64,000 bases of DNA from Beta vulgaris subsp. vulgaris. Its lineage: Eukaryota; Streptophyta; Magnoliopsida; Caryophyllales; Amaranthaceae. This document shows, in pieces, positions 1 through 9,542 of this stretch. The notes under the pieces are model-generated. The model did no database searches and was not told where the DNA came from. It worked only from the letters and a program-made list of their open reading frames with translations. The stretch lies in contig NC_079208.1 in assembly GCF_026745355.1 (NCBI RefSeq), forward strand, positions 57,085,892-57,149,891. Reading direction: 5' to 3'. Position numbers and translations under genes: made by a program. Position 1 is the stretch's first letter. Each line of letters opens with the position of its first letter.

Positions 1-247
1 GTCAGCTATATGTCGCTATTTCCCGAGTCACGAGCAAAAAAGGACTTAAAATTCTGATTTGTGATAAAGAGAATAATGTGTGCAAAACAACTACAAATGT
101 TGTTTACAAGGAAGTGTTCCAAAATGTATAACTTCATACACATTTTTGTAATATTTGTTAATATAACTTTTACTTATTCTTTCATTACAGTATTTGTTGT
201 CTGCTATTGGTTTCATTGAGAATTCTGTTTTATTAAGCAAATCACTT

Positions 248-279
248 CCCGTGCATTTTTGCACGGGTCCCAAAACTAG
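248..279 (+). mobile_element. Helitron 3' terminus
   Basis: A palindrome (CCCGTGCA, short T loop, TGCACGGG) at 248-267 is followed 8 nt later by CTAG at 276-279 and then a T. This is the canonical Helitron 3' end: hairpin, short spacer, CTRR, insertion before T. The matching 5' TC end is not visible and probably lies left of the window. Confidence 0.6.
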
Positions 280-1366
280 TACAGTTATAAAAATCAATCA
301 CAAGTCAACTGAAAATCAATATAGAATTGCACATTCACGTCATACAAATCAATCAAATGAGGAAACTTTACAAAAACAAGAAAATTCAATTACAAACTAT
401 AGCTCATTAGTAATTATATACTTCATTCCCAAGAACCATTTACAATTACATACTAAAAAAAATTACAAATATACTACATCGTCAATACAAATTACAATTT
501 AAGAAAAACATACGGTTTCGAAGGGGAGATTCACATTTGTCCATTGACGATTTGCGAACTTCTAAAAAAGGTATATAATTCTTTTTAATCTTACAAGTTA
601 TTTGAAATTAGTTGAAAAAAAAACTAACAACTCATATATTTGAATTACATGAATAATTTAAGTCTGTATTGTATGGTATAAATATTGAAATAATTATTTA
701 AAAAATCAATACATATTTTTAACAAAAAAAGGCGTTATAAAAATATAAATCAATTTCGAATACAATAACAATGACACAAAAATCAAACTAAAAATGAAAT
801 TCACTAATTTGCCAAAATAAATAGTTAAATTGAAAACTGATTAAAACGATTGATTTTACTGAAATCTCTTACGACTATACTAAAACCTAGAAAAAGGAGT
901 AGAAGAAGTATGAACAATTGTAAACCCACAAAAAATAGTATAAGAAGTATGAATAATTGAAAACCGAGAAAAAAGAGTTCAAGAAGGCTTGAATAAAAAA
1001 ACAAAGGGAAATAAAAAGGAAAAATGGATGATCAAGATCTTTGACGACAAATTTCATAAAAAAATCACCTTCAAAAATAAAAGTTCAAATAAAATATAAT
1101 CGGATCTTTGAGAAATTTAGTTGACAATATCATTTTTGGACTAAATCAGGAACATAAAACGTAAAAAATTACCTTCACATTTGAGGTCCCTCATTTAATT
1201 CATCAACCAAATAAACTCATAAAGCAACTCCATTCCCACGAACATTTTGAACATTACCACACGAAAGAGACCAAAATTGCCCTAAAAATTAATGGAGCGT
1301 TGATGGGGTTAATTTTGACACCAGATATACTTATTTAATTATAACGTGGTATTTGATGTGAGTATT
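280..1366. other. AT-rich intergenic DNA without a supported gene
   Basis: Very AT-rich sequence with many stops in all frames. The short open frame covering 194-502 begins with a non-ATG codon, crosses the Helitron terminus and has no recognisable domain. A loosely repeated motif around 890-1000 (aaccnanaaaaagagtanaagaagtatgaa) suggests an old local duplication. No gene or RNA is supported. Confidence 0.5.
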
Positions 1367-1371
1367 AATAT

Positions 1372-2646
1372 TGATAGGTTGTCGTACACCTGTCAAAAAT
1401 AATTCCTGCAAAACCTTCTAACAATGTAGTAGGGTAGTAGGGTCGAATCCGCAGAGAGATGGTCGTTTTAATCTAGTTTCTAAGGTATAGAGAAACTAAA
1501 CAAGATCACAAATATTTGAATTAAAGTTCTAAACTAATCAAACTACGAAAATTAAACTAAAAAATATTTGGGCTAATGGTTCACCATGTTTATAACTATA
1601 ATCTAGCAAAATATCATTAATAGTTTAATTAATCGGATATCTAGAGCACAGGTTAATCCTACGATCGGGCCTTAACGCTCTCAAATCAGCATATGCTAAT
1701 ACGGTCGCTCAACAAAATCAGATTTGCTAATTGTAGGTAAGCCTCTAAAGAGTACAATCTCTCGATATATGACTCTGTTTTAGCAATATTTAATAAGACA
1801 ATTGATCAGATTGCAAGATTATCAATAGAAACTTTAATCAATTAGAGAAATAAGTAACTAATCAAACCATGAATAAATATCAATCAAATCATAATATATA
1901 AACATGGATTTCTAAAACCCTAGAAATAAAAGCTACTCTATCATGAAATTTTACAACTAAAACTAGAGAGAAAGAGATGAGAAAACTAAACTAAAACCTA
2001 TAAGATCAAAATAACGTGTAGGGAGAAGAGGAGAGGGAAATAATGAAAACTAATCTAAATAATATTCAATAACCTAATATGCCTATGAAAGTAATTTACA
2101 AGATAAGGTCTTAAATAAATCATTAATGGGAGGATTAGTGATATGCGCGTACGCATGGCAGATTCCAGTAGAAACAGTCAAACTTCAACAAGGCATAACT
2201 TCTTGAATAGAAGTCTCCCCGTGGCGTGTCACCTATCGTTGGAAAGCTCTCCAAGTATATATTTCAAATCTGTTGGAATTACTCGATTTTAATGAGCATA
2301 TTAAAAGTTATGATCAGAAGAGTAGACGTGACTCCATTTTCACATTTCTTCTAATGATTTTCTGCTTCGTTTTTGCTCAAACTCGTACTATGAAATATGT
2401 AAATGATCCTTATGCACTGTAGCTTCTTTCCAAATGCTCCTAATCCTCAAGTTTAGCTAATCATACTCCAAATACATCCTCAAAGCCTGAAATTCATCAA
2501 AAATAATAAAACATACCGAATAGGAGTAGAAAAGCATAACTTAAGAATATGATGCAATAATGAACCTAAATATGATACTAAATGCTCTAAAATGCAACCT
2601 AATTACCTAAGTGCACCTAAAAACTATATATAAATATGACTTATCA
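1372..2646. mobile_element. Probable solo LTR (or very small LTR element)
   Basis: A 1275-bp block begins TGATAGG and ends CTTATCA, so it has TG...CA termini within a TGATA/TATCA inverted end. It is flanked by an exact 5-bp direct repeat AATAT at 1367-1371 and 2647-2651. No coding sequence, second LTR, primer-binding site or polypurine tract is visible inside. The structure fits a solo LTR left by LTR-LTR recombination. The TSD and termini are seen directly; family assignment is not possible by eye. Confidence 0.65.
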
Positions 2647-2651
2647 AATAT

Positions 2652-3140
2652 GAAATCTTAATCTTTTTGAGTGAGATATGAAAGATAGTGAGGATAAGGA
2701 GATGTGTCGTTCTAAGTTTTTGAGGGAAGAGAATATATAAGGTTGTAAGTGGGAAGACGAAAATGTGGAGGACTAAAAAAAAAGTGAGATAAATCAGTCA
2801 TATGATATATGTGGTGGATAGTTATATGGTAGGTGGGATTGATAGTCATATGTGTTGGTGGGTAAAATTATGTGGGTTTATTACTTGCACATAGATGCCT
2901 TTGTGACTTGTGGCTACAATTTTTTTTTTACAATTAACAAACAACTACGTTAATCATACTCGATTAGTTATAAGTGAAACAACAATATTACATAAAATCA
3001 TGAAAACAAATTATATTTATTTTGGCTCCTCTGTACATAATTAGGCATGAACCTCAATCCATATCAATCTTAATTAGCAGTATTTATCTCCTCTTTATAT
3101 GATTTGTTTCAATATTGGGTAACAATTATGCCCTAAAATA
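2652..3140. other. Intergenic repeat-derived DNA
   Basis: AT-rich non-coding DNA between the solo LTR and a Helitron-like terminus. Short purine-rich tracts are present and there are no open frames with recognisable content. It may be the body of the Helitron ending at 3172, but no convincing 5' end was found. Confidence 0.4.
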
Positions 3141-3144
3141 TCAT

Positions 3145-3172
3145 CGCACGTATCGCTTGCATAAAAAACTAG
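3145..3172 (+). mobile_element. Helitron-like 3' terminus
   Basis: The sequence GCACGTATCGCTTGC is an imperfect hairpin followed by ATAAAAAA and CTAG (3169-3172), then T. It closely resembles the terminus at 50698-50724 (GCACGC-ATC-GCGTGC, ATAAATTG, CTAG), so both are probably the same Helitron family. No 5' end was identified, so element length is unknown. Confidence 0.5.
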
Positions 3173-4283
3173 TACAATTAGTCAAACCGATTGATATAAT
3201 CAGCTAATAAAGAAAAAGAGGGACACATATGATAAGGAGAGAGATTGAGAGAAATAAATACTAAATAAAGTAATGTTTCATTTATTTTTGAAACAGTCTA
3301 AAATAATAAATGTTTCATTTATTTATTTCAGAACGGATGAAGTATTATTTTTCTCGAATTTCTCATTAATTAATGATTTGTGAAAAGTTATTATAAAGTT
3401 TATAACAAAGGGAGAAAACAAAAAGTTGAAGAAAGAAAAAAACAAAATTAAGCACAAAAAAGAAAAACCAAAAATGTTTCCTCTCTCCCTCATTTCTCCT
3501 CCCAAACCATCTTAGGCTCCCTCCTCCACCACCACCACCACCACCACCATCGCCACCACTTTCTCTCTCCTCTTCCCATTTTTAACCCACATAAAAAACC
3601 ATCTCATTCACCTTTTCTCTCCGTTTTTTCTCGCTTATTTTTGTATTTAGGGAGGTGAATTCAACGAAACTAGAGCTCCGTTAATTGTTCTTTAGTTGCA
3701 ATGAAGAAGTAAACAAGGTTTATCTCTTTTTTTTTTTTATCTTTTTTTATGAACTGGGTTTTTGTTATTTTTGTTATTGATGTTGGTGTTCTTAGCTTAA
3801 AGCATTATTGGGAAACTTAGATTTAACCCAGAAAAAAAAAACTTTATTATATGAAATAGAATTAAATTATTTGATCTGGTTTTTTTTTTTTTGGGTGCTG
3901 AAGTTGTGAGAGTATTGCGAGGATCCAATTTAATTCAATTGCAGGTTCTTCGGAAGTGGGATGTTGTTTTCATAGATTTGCTTATGTGTGTAGTTTTTGC
4001 TTTTTTAGCATGATATTATGTACTTTTTTTCCTCAAGTTGTGGTCTATTTTTGTTATTTATATAGTATTTATTAATTTTAGTGATAAAATATCTTATTTA
4101 CGTCTATTTTTGCTCCTTTATGCCAAGAAATAAAATGGAGGGAGGAGTTATTTTTTCTTTTATTTATGATATTTTTTGGCAGCATTTTGGCAATGTTTTT
4201 CTACAGCAAGAACACGTGAAGAAGTTTTTGAGATTGATATCAGATCTTTTATATTCTGAAAAATAAATTTCTGGGTAGCTTGT

Positions 4284-4827
4284 GGATGTCAAATGTAGTT
4301 GTCTTAGTGATGGTTATGTTTGATTCTTAGCATGCTAGGGAATCTGTTTTAGTCGGAACTTGCGTGCTTGGCGTTCTAGCTTGATAGTGAACACCCGTGT
4401 GATCGATTTGATAGGTTATGGATGTCAAATGTAGTTCTTATTGTGATGGTTATGTTTGATTCTTAGCATGCTAGGAAATGTGTTTTAGTCGGAACTTGCG
4501 TGCTTGACGTTCGAGCTTGATAGGGAACACCCGTGTGATCGATTTGATAGGTTATGGATGTCAAATGTAGTTCTTATTGTGATGGTTATGTTTGATTCTT
4601 AGCATGCTAGGGAATGTGTTTTAGTCGGAACTTGCGTGCTTGGCGTTCGAGCTTGATAGCGAACACCCGTGTGATCGATTTGATAGGTTATGAATGTCAA
4701 ATGTAGTTCTTATTGTGATGGTTATATTCAATTTCTTAGCATGGTAGGGAAAGTTTTTTAGTTTGGACTTGTGTTCTCGGCTTCCAAGTTTGATTGTGAA
4801 CACCCATCTAGTTCATTTTCGCCTTTT
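4284..4827 (+). repeat. Four tandem copies of a 136-bp unit in a leader intron
   Basis: The phrase ggatgtcaaatgtagtt recurs at 4284, 4420, 4556 and (as gaatgtc) 4692, an exact 136-bp period. Each unit continues through a gatggttatgtttgattctt segment, a cggaacttgcgtgcttgg segment and a cacccgtgtgatcgattt segment. Units 2 and 3 are nearly identical; units 1 and 4 are more diverged, as expected for array edges. Confidence 0.9.
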
Positions 4828-4831
4828 CCCA

Positions 4832-4953
4832 TTCTCTAATTCAAATCCAAGATCTTCTTTACGTACGAATTCGTTCTCGTCTTGATTCCTTTTCTCTAAT
4901 TCAAATCCAAGATATTCTTTACTTATGAGTTCATTTTCGTCTTGATTCCCATT
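4832..4953 (+). repeat. Two tandem 60-bp units
   Basis: The motif ttctctaattcaaatccaag occurs at 4832 and 4892 with similar flanking sequence (tacg/ttac...gttc...tcgtcttgattcc). It lies directly downstream of the 136-bp array, inside the same putative leader intron. Confidence 0.75.
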
Positions 4954-7045
4954 CTCAACTTGGATTTATCTGTAAAACATGGGTTTGCATAGGTTTACAT
5001 AGGTTGCCTTTATTTGTTTGGACTTCCTAAGATAAGGGGTATTGTTTATCTCCATTTTCGTCGTTCTAAAATGATATATTTTTTTTGAATATGTTTCATT
5101 TGAACTGCCAGAGAGAAACGATAGATGACATATAAATCGCTAGATAGAGATTTTTTCTGTTGGTTTTTTGCTGTATTTCTCTTCTTGTTTAACATTGTAT
5201 TTTGTAATTTTGTGTGTTCTTCGTACATATTGCTTGTTCTGTTTCATATTCTCAATGTTCTATGTTTGCTAGTGTGGGCAGAGGTTGTATTAGATAGGCA
5301 ATGGAGCACACAATTTGTTCTCATGTAAAGTTCAAATGCTAATGTACATAGATTTGTTCATGGCCAAATTGATTAATTAATTGGTTGGCATACAAAGGTT
5401 CACTAAGGAAAAAACAACTAATCAATTAAGGCGCTGTACAAATTTTCAATGGCCTTTATGGCCAAATAGAGGAGATTTATATATCCAACACATGCTCTAT
5501 TTTACATGGGAATTGGGATCGATAATGACGTACAATCCTCTTTTGGGATGTAATTGGAATGTACCGTCAAAGAACTTTTGAAATTTTTCGGGGAGAAACC
5601 ATGAAGACAGAACAACAGAATCTGGAAGGACATGATCCCTTGGAGCTGAATGGTATTGAGGGATCCAAATGATTGATCTAACGTGGATAACTTTTTTTTC
5701 TGGTGTAACTTTGTAGTGAATCAGCCTCTATATGAGAGTAAGGTAATAATAGGTTTGCGGTATAAGATCTCGGATTAACTCTTAATGAGTGTCTACTTTG
5801 AAAGAGAACTTGTTCGGGATCATTGGTTTTCACAACTTTCTTTGTTTGGTTTATAATGGGTGGGCAATAGTTTTCCATGGATGGTAAGTAGATCTCGCAA
5901 GGACAGAAAACATTTCCCTTTCTAAAGGACTGCATTTGACCTCTCTTATCCTAGCTGTCCTCCCCCTCAAATTTTCAATTTTCTTTTTCTTCCTACCTTT
6001 TCTCGTAAAGAACCAAAAGGAGGAAATATTTTAAAGTGTTTCATGTTCAACAAAACAGAGCCTTTGGTGGTCGTGACATATAACTCTCTATCAGCAATAC
6101 ACCTGTGATTTGTTACTTTGTTTTCAAGGATCTGATCTTGCTATATTTGTCTAATAGCTGGGATTGTTGGTCAAGTCTCTTAAAAAATATGTGAATAGTT
6201 ATGCATCATGATTTTAAGGTTGTTTGAACATTGGATTATACAATGCAATTCCCACGATGTCACTGGAACAAAAATAAAAATAAAAATGCTGCTTTATTCT
6301 CTTTATCCTTGTGGCAAGCAAGTTTTGACTTATTTGATAGAGCTACTTTACCTCCAAGTCTCCAAATTGGGGTCTAAAATTTGTAGTCACGGCCCTATTA
6401 ATGGTGAGGCAATATTATGTGAATGGGGCCTCTGGCCCCTTGTTCCTCTTGCTGCATCAGTATAGTGCCTCGTGTTGGTACATTTCTCTCCAGCTAGCTC
6501 ATGAGTGATATTAGTAAATTAACATTAGAATTTTGCTAGAATAGTCTAGATCAAGATGGAGGAAATAGGAAGGTTATTTTTCAAGATCTCTGGTAAGCTG
6601 AGTATATCTTACCCTATCCCACGCTTGCATTGCTGATGGTTGTTGTGGTTGTATATAGTTCTGACTCTTTTCTGGTTCTATATGTTATTATGTATATGAA
6701 TTTAACATGCTCGTTTTTTTTTCTTTTCCCCAAAAGGTGTTGGAACTGGTCTGATCAGCCGATTTTGAGGAGTTGATCGAGGACTGGTGAATCAGGCATA
6801 CAGCTTATGCTTTGAGCAACATATTGTGTGGAATCAGAAACATTCCCAAGCATTAGAAGTATAAAAACCTGGTATTTTTAGTTTAACTCAACAAGATTTA
6901 TTCATTTGATTTGGCAACATGCACATGTACAGACATCTTGGTTCTTGTGATTATTGGGAATCAGCAAGTTACTCCAATTTACTAAATATTTATCATCTGG
7001 GTATCAATGTTTAAATAAACTAGGCAACAATTTGATACATTCACC

Positions 7046-7771
7046 ATGCACAAGCCAAAGAAAAGAAATCTTCAATCACCTCAGAAGTCAGTGGACTGGT
7101 TAGAATACATTAATGATTGTCTTCCTGCGCTAGTAATACCTGTTGGACCTCGGTTTCAAGCTGATGTGGCAGAATGGGTGGGGCCATCTAATGAGCGATA
7201 TGTCAATGGTGATTCAGATACTTCAAGGTGGTTCGGTACCAAAATGTGGACCCCTCAAGATGATAGTACAGACTCAGGATGTAAAATTGGAAAAGGAAGG
7301 CTTGATTCCTGCACTTGTTCTTCTCCCGGTTCTCCATATTGCGTAAAACAGCATGTTACTGAAGCACGAGCAAGATTGCAATCGGAACTGGGCCCCACAT
7401 TTAAGAGTTGGAAATTCGACATGATGGGTGAAGTTGTTGGCAAGTCGTGGACTTCAAAGCAGAAAAAGAAATTTGATCACTTTGTTAAGGCAAATCCATT
7501 ATCACAGGGTAAGAGCTTTCTGCAGCCAGCTATGTCATCCTTCCCATCCAAGACCAGGAAAGATATTGTCAATTATTATCTTAATGTGTATGTTCCTAAG
7601 CGCATTAGTTTGATAAGTCGGTCTGGATGTAAAGTGCTTGATAGTGATGATGATGAGGTTGTGGAAGCCCCAAATACCCCGAATGCCAAGAATTCTCTGA
7701 AAAGATCTCGATCTGATAGCGATGAGAGTGCAAAACTTGCCAAGTCCCACTACTTGACAGGGAGAAGATGA
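7046..7771 (+). CDS. ELM2 / SANT-like domain nuclear protein
   Basis: A single open exon of 241 codons starting at ATG 7046. The N-terminal half has the plant ELM2-type motif: IPVGPRFQADVAEW at about residue 31, then a tryptophan-rich segment, and DSCTCSSPGSPYCVKQH with conserved cysteines at about residue 87. Residues ~130-185 resemble a SANT/Myb-like helix bundle (SWTSKQKKKFDHFVKANP, then FPSKTRKDIVNYYLNVYV). The C-terminus is acidic, then basic (DSDDDE; LKRSRSDSDES), consistent with nuclear localisation. Animal ELM2-SANT proteins bind histone deacetylases, so a chromatin-associated role is inferred from the family, not shown here. It is shorter than many plant relatives, and no further coding exon was found upstream in the leader. 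Family call confident; function uncertain. Confidence 0.85.
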   Translation: MHKPKKRNLQSPQKSVDWLEYINDCLPALVIPVGPRFQADVAEWVGPSNERYVNGDSDTSRWFGTKMWTPQDDSTDSGCKIGKGRLDSCTCSSPGSPYCVKQHVTEARARLQSELGPTFKSWKFDMMGEVVGKSWTSKQKKKFDHFVKANPLSQGKSFLQPAMSSFPSKTRKDIVNYYLNVYVPKRISLISRSGCKVLDSDDDEVVEAPNTPNAKNSLKRSRSDSDESAKLAKSHYLTGRR

Positions 7772-8628
7772 CATACAGACTCAAAATCTTGCCGAACTAC
7801 TCTTTTCAGGTTTTCCTTTTAGTTCAGAGGATTCCTTTTGTTATTTTTTTTGCCTGTAATTGTTGCACGATGCAGTGCGATAGTATCGATACTAGGAATA
7901 GCAAATTTAGGCCTGAACTCTGTGATGGGATCTTCAGGCATCAGGCTTGACTGGATAGTTAGGGGCTGTGTAACTAGGAAAATCATATAACTGCGCAAAT
8001 TTTGTCACACAATTCTTTCTGCTCATATTGTGCTTAGAAGAAGGTAATACAAAATTTTCATGTTTTGAAGGCAAATTTATCATAATAGTGTAACTGCAAC
8101 TAGTGATGTGACAGAATTTGGATGGAGGTACAATTAATTGTTCAGTAGTGTACACATTCGTGATATAAAAATGGTTACAAAATACAATTTGATGACAAGT
8201 ATAGCTATTTGACAAAAAATTAAAATCAACTAAATTTTCGTCCCAAGAGTCTTGTGACTCGTGAGGGCACTTCTGCAACTTCACTTTGTGTGGGGATCAC
8301 AAACTTGTCATCGCTTGTTTAGCTAATTAAAATGTAGCCAAATAGAGTTTTAATTTCCTGTTTATGAGTAAGATCTGCCAAATTTGAATAATACAGTACG
8401 TAAACATACCCAAGTAATTTTCATGATGAGTCCCATACATTTTGGCAACTCAATCAATTATATATTTATATATGGGGTCTACAACCTTGTCATCGCTTGT
8501 TAGCTAGCTAAAATATAGCCGATTAGAGATTTTCTTTCTACTTTATGAGCAAGATTTAGCGAATTCCAATAAGATCCCCTCAATCACTTCCATATCAAGA
8601 AAGATGCCGACGAGTGACGATTGTCTGG

Positions 8629-9044
8629 GGGTGGCAATGATGCGAGTCGAGTTCGAGTTTGAGCTAGCTCGGCTCGACTCGTTAGCATTTCTAGTCGAGT
8701 TTGAGTTGAGCTGAGCTCACTAGAGTCGAGTTTTAACCGAGTTCTGTCCGGACTTTGACCGAATCGATCTTTAACCGAGTAGATTTCGAGTAGTTTGCAA
8801 GTTTCTCATGTTAAAAACAGCAATAAGGTAAAAAAATGTTGAATTTAGGTACTTTACTATTGATAATTGGGTATTCGAGTTTTTCACGGGTTTTCAAGTC
8901 GAGTATCGAGTTGCTTCACTCGACTCAGCAACATCTTGAGTCAAGCTTGAGTGCAATTCGCTCACTCGAGTCTAGCTTTGACCAAGTTTTGGTCGAGTCG
9001 ATCTCAAATAGCTTACGAGTTGTCTCGTCTCATTGCCTTCCCCG
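8629..9044. mobile_element. Putative non-autonomous hAT-like element, CGAG-rich
   Basis: The left end reads GGGGGTGGCAATGATGCGAG. The right end, read in reverse, is GGGGAAGGCAATGAGACGAG, an imperfect terminal inverted repeat. The interior is built from many degenerate GAGTCGAGTTxGAG words. No clean 8-bp target duplication is present, so classification as hAT-like rests on end sequence and composition only. Confidence 0.45.
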
Positions 9045-9065
9045 ACTGCGTGATGAATAAGACAA

Positions 9066-9099
9066 CCTCCCACCCCCACCCCCACCCCCACCCCCATTT
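9066..9099 (+). repeat. CACCCC tract (G-quadruplex motif on minus strand)
   Basis: A run of CACCCC/CCACCC units with at least five C4-C5 blocks separated by single A residues. On the minus strand this satisfies the four-G-run pattern of a potential G-quadruplex. It lies about 450 bp downstream of the minus-strand OCTOPUS-like stop codon. Confidence 0.8.
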
Positions 9100-9542
9100 C
9101 CATATCATGATTCATGAAAGACAGTGATGGCTACCTAATTTACAATCGTAATATGCTCAAAATGCACATCACAATAAGAGGTGTAGTTGTAGGTCTGTGA
9201 AATTTGCATAAACCCGTGCAAGTTCATTAAGGGTGTCAAATAATTCAGAGACTTGCGATGCGACCCCACAATAAGAAAAGAACATCAATACTTCACAAAT
9301 TGAGATACCTCACAACAAAACCATACATTCATATAGGAACAATTTTAAGCACATTTGAGATCTTGATGATGTTATTTGAAAATTCAGCCAAGTGTTCTAC
9401 AAGGTAAAATTACTACTAGTAGCATCTATCAAAGGAGAAAACATGAAATAGGTTACAAAGTGTCTTTACAAAATGGCCCTGAAACTGAAAAATCATATCA
9501 ACATGAACTGCTCTGATCTATTGTTTCAGTACTACTACAACC

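Larger units (their letters stand above)
3480..7045 (+). other. 5' leader and leader intron(s) of the ELM2-domain gene
   Basis: A CT-rich stretch with a CCA trinucleotide run (about 3522-3560) looks like a transcribed 5' leader. It ends at a plausible donor at 3718. A CT-rich tract ending in AG at 6736 is a plausible acceptor. A second small intron of about 6871-7022 is possible before the ATG at 7046. The leader contains a four-codon upstream ORF, ATG AAG AAG TAA, at 3701-3712. The large intron holds 136-bp and 60-bp tandem repeats. Exon limits are inferred from splice consensus only. Confidence 0.45.
7772..9542. other. Intergenic region between ELM2 gene and OCTOPUS-like gene
   Basis: Roughly the first 300 bases are probably the 3' UTR of the ELM2 gene. 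A direct duplication follows: a segment beginning cttgtcatcgcttgt occurs near 8303 and again near 8485, each followed by tagct.a.taaaatntagcc, giving a spacing of about 182 bp. A CGAG-rich element (8629-9044), a CACCCC tract (9066-9099) and the 3' UTR side of the minus-strand gene fill the rest. No gene is seen. Confidence 0.5.

Noticed and set aside
194..502. 102-codon frame at the left edge
   Set aside because: It starts at a non-ATG codon, crosses the Helitron 3' hairpin, and its composition is that of AT-rich intergenic DNA.
4284..4827. Regular direct repeats that might suggest a CRISPR array
   Set aside because: The units are 136 bp and contiguous without unique spacers, in a plant intron. 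It is a minisatellite.
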